Made by a program: the position numbers and the translations under genes | Shown: positions 62,085 through 64,000 of the stretch, piece after piece | Position numbering within the stretch: the stretch's first letter is position 1 | How the letters are laid out: every line of letters starts with the position of its first letter | Assembly (NCBI GenBank): GCA_030434875.1 | Contig: JAUISW010000001.1 | Location: 124,001-188,000 of the forward strand | Reading direction: 5' to 3' | DNA from: Lachnospiraceae bacterium C1.1 | GTDB taxonomy: Bacteria; Bacillota; Clostridia; Lachnospirales; Lachnospiraceae | DNA: 64,000 bases | Notes under the pieces: generated by a model | What the model was told of the DNA's origin: nothing | Database searches by the model: none | The model's input: only the letters and a program-made list of their open reading frames with translations

Positions 62085-64000
62085 TTGAACGAAAAAAATA
62101 ATGGAAATAATAATAACAACAACGGAAAAAGTCCGAAGAACCGTCAGACGCTTGTTATTATGATAATTGCCACTATTGTGACATTGCTTTGCATGAATTT
62201 GCTAAGCTCAGTGGTAACAAGCTCAACAACTGAGGAGATCAGCTACAGCCAGTTTTTGAATATGGTTGAGGAAGGGCTGGTCGATGAGGTTGAGATCGAC
62301 AGTGACAGGATCATAATTTATCCAAAGAGCTCAGGTTCAGAACAGAGTATTGGAGGAATTGGAATATCGCCTCTGAGAAAAACCTATTATACAGGTGTTA
62401 TAAACGATATTCACCTTGTAGAGAGATTAAAGGCTGCAGGAGTCAATTTCAAGGGAGAAGTACCGGATATTTCTGCGACACTTCTCTTAATATTCTTAAA
62501 CTACATACTTCCGATAATTGTAGTATTTATAATTCTTCATCTTGCTACAAGACGTATTGGCGGCGGCTCAGGCGGAATAATGGGCGTCGGAAAGAGTAAT
62601 GCAAAAGTATACGTACAGAAAGAAACCGGTGTTACTTTTAAGGACGTTGCCGGACAGGATGAAGCTAAGGAATCGCTGCAGGAAGTTGTTGATTTCCTGC
62701 ATAATCCCGGAAAATATGTAAAGATTGGTGCAAGACTTCCGAAGGGTGCTCTTCTTGTAGGACCTCCCGGAACAGGTAAGACCCTTCTTGCAAAGGCAGT
62801 TGCCGGAGAGGCACATGTTCCCTTCTTCTCACTTGCCGGTTCTGATTTCGTAGAGATGTTTGTAGGTGTCGGAGCATCAAGAGTAAGAGACCTCTTCAGA
62901 GAGGCTGATAAGAATGCGCCATGTATTATCTTTATTGATGAGATTGATGCGATAGGTAAATCAAGAGATTCAAGATATGGTGGAGGAAATGACGAGAGAG
63001 AGCAGACACTAAACCAGCTTCTTGCAGAAATGGATGGCTTTGATTCATCTAAGGGTATTCTTATCCTTGGAGCTACAAACAGACCAGAAACTCTTGATAA
63101 GGCACTTCTGAGACCGGGACGTTTTGACAGACGTATAATCGTTGATAAACCGGATCTTAAGGGAAGAGTTGAGACACTCAAAGTTCATGCCAAAGATGTC
63201 AAGATGGATGAGAGCGTTGATTTTGATGCAGTAGCTCTTGCAACCAGCGGTGCAGTAGGTTCAGATCTTGCAAATATGGTCAATGAAGCTGCAATCAATG
63301 CTGTAAAGGCAAACAGAGAGTTTGTTAATCAGAAGGATCTTCTGGATGCAGTTGAAGTAGTTCTTGTCGGCAAAGAGAAGAAAGACAGGATAATGAGCCA
63401 GAAGGAAAGAAAGATAGTATCTTATCATGAGATAGGACACGCGCTTGTATCTGCTCTTCAGAAAAACAGTGAGCCTATACAGAAGATTACTATCATACCG
63501 AGAACAATGGGTGCGTTAGGATATGTAATGAATGTGCCTGAGGAAGAAAAATATCTGGAGAGCAAGGATGAGCTTCATGATATGATCGTTTCCCTGGTAG
63601 GTGGACGTGCTGCTGAAGAAATTGTCTTTGACACAGTAACAACAGGCGCTGCAAATGATATTGAAAAAGCAACAAGTCTTGCAAAGAATATGGTTACACG
63701 TTACGGAATGAGCGAGCGTTTTGGACTCATGGGACTTGCAAGGGTTGAGGATCAGTACCTTAGCGGAAGAACTGTAATGGACTGCTCAGATGAGACTGTA
63801 GCAGGTGTTGATGAAGAAGTTGCAAAGATTCTGAGAGAGGCTTATGAAGAGGCTAAGGGACTCTTGAGTGAAAACCGTGAGCTTTTAGATAAACTTGCAG
63901 GATTTCTTATTGAAAAGGAGACGATCACCGGTAAGGAATTCATGAAGATCTTCCGAGCTGAAAAGGGTATAGAAGAACCGGAAGAAAGTGAAGAGGAGAA
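62085..64000 (+). CDS. ftsH: ATP-dependent zinc metalloprotease FtsH, 3' end outside the window
   Basis: The frame runs from a TTG at 62085 to the window edge (about 638 residues seen). This start fits the usual Asn-rich, charged N-terminus (NEKNNGNNNNNN) before the first transmembrane helix. The ATG at 62101 is out of frame. Two helices (about 23-42 and about 130-150) bracket a periplasm-side domain. Then come Walker A GPPGTGKTLLAKAVAGE, Walker B IIFIDEIDAIG, the SRH TNRPETLDKALLRPGRFDR and the zinc site HEIGHAL near residue 448. It degrades membrane and regulatory proteins. The acidic Glu-rich tail is cut by the window end. Confidence 0.96.
   Translation, partial: MNEKNNGNNNNNNGKSPKNRQTLVIMIIATIVTLLCMNLLSSVVTSSTTEEISYSQFLNMVEEGLVDEVEIDSDRIIIYPKSSGSEQSIGGIGISPLRKTYYTGVINDIHLVERLKAAGVNFKGEVPDISATLLLIFLNYILPIIVVFIILHLATRRIGGGSGGIMGVGKSNAKVYVQKETGVTFKDVAGQDEAKESLQEVVDFLHNPGKYVKIGARLPKGALLVGPPGTGKTLLAKAVAGEAHVPFFSLAGSDFVEMFVGVGASRVRDLFREADKNAPCIIFIDEIDAIGKSRDSRYGGGNDEREQTLNQLLAEMDGFDSSKGILILGATNRPETLDKALLRPGRFDRRIIVDKPDLKGRVETLKVHAKDVKMDESVDFDAVALATSGAVGSDLANMVNEAAINAVKANREFVNQKDLLDAVEVVLVGKEKKDRIMSQKERKIVSYHEIGHALVSALQKNSEPIQKITIIPRTMGALGYVMNVPEEEKYLESKDELHDMIVSLVGGRAAEEIVFDTVTTGAANDIEKATSLAKNMVTRYGMSERFGLMGLARVEDQYLSGRTVMDCSDETVAGVDEEVAKILREAYEEAKGLLSENRELLDKLAGFLIEKETITGKEFMKIFRAEKGIEEPEESEEE

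Noticed and set aside
62101..62130. ATG at 62101 as the ftsH start
   Set aside because: It is out of frame with the FtsH sequence. The TTG at 62085 is in frame and gives a normal N-terminus.

Overview
This window looks like chromosomal DNA of a low-GC, Gram-positive anaerobe of the Clostridia, most likely a Lachnospiraceae member of the Butyrivibrio/Roseburia type. That is an inference from gene content: a PolC-type replicase, a T-box before trpS, a class 1B dihydroorotate dehydrogenase (pyrK-pyrD), the gdpP-rplI-dnaB order, non-ATG starts with strong GGAGG ribosome sites, and an ISLre2-type transposase. Most of the window is core genome, broken by accessory loci and by intergenic palindromic repeats.

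Layout. 1-2.2 kb: the end of an ISLre2-family element, then about 840 bp without a gene but with two inverted-repeat structures, one a 197-nt hairpin. 2.2-10.8 kb: ispG-polC, T-box-trpS, eno. 10.9-18.2 kb: a membrane c-di-GMP phosphodiesterase with an extracellular propeller, ispE, a GntR regulator with a DUF1934 protein, galU and a cytoplasmic GH53 galactanase. 18.4-24.4 kb: a membrane-anchored unknown, a lipoprotein form of trigger factor, asnS, an NlpC/P60 wall hydrolase and a DUF4910 peptidase-like protein. 24.4-29.8 kb: a polytopic membrane protein, a 520-bp nest of palindromes, an AAC(3)-fold acetyltransferase, a secreted unknown, an acyl carrier protein, a MaoC hydratase and a sirtuin. 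30-31 kb: rpsF-ssb-rpsR. 31.2-38.4 kb: a HAD phosphatase with an AraC regulator, an HxlR regulator divergent from thioredoxin, rhaB-rhaA-rhaD, and a gene that may be read by sigma-D. 38.6-45.4 kb: phosphoglucomutase/phosphomannomutase, plsC and pyrC on the minus strand, facing away from murF-pyrK-pyrD. 45.6-55.2 kb: a soluble mini-chemoreceptor, dCMP deaminase, a ChbG/YdjC deacetylase, gdpP-rplI-dnaB, a DUF624 protein, a sugar ABC ATPase, a CdaR-type regulator and tadA. 55.2-59.7 kb: a five-gene cluster resembling a Dlt system. 59.9-64 kb: a nucleotidyltransferase, galE and the start of ftsH.

The most interesting locus is 55253-59660. It encodes an anchored SGNH (DltD-like) protein, an FkbH-type HAD/acyltransferase, an acyl carrier protein, an MBOAT (DltB-like) channel acyltransferase and an unlisted 42-residue protein ending in a DltX-like Tyr-x-x-Phe tail. 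The architecture is that of D-alanylation of teichoic acid, but the amino-acid ligase DltA is replaced by FkbH, a family known to load glyceryl units from 1,3-bisphosphoglycerate onto carrier proteins. I infer an envelope-polymer glycerylation (or related acylation) system.

A second theme is repeats. A 147-bp cloverleaf-like element with 8-bp flanking direct repeats lies just after this cluster (59672-59818). A larger inverted copy (26678-26928) has extra hairpins grown into its loops. A separate group of short palindromic elements recurs at about 26.5, 33.8 and 38.5 kb. Two divergent gene pairs (hxlR/trxA and pyrC/murF) carry overlapping back-to-back promoters.
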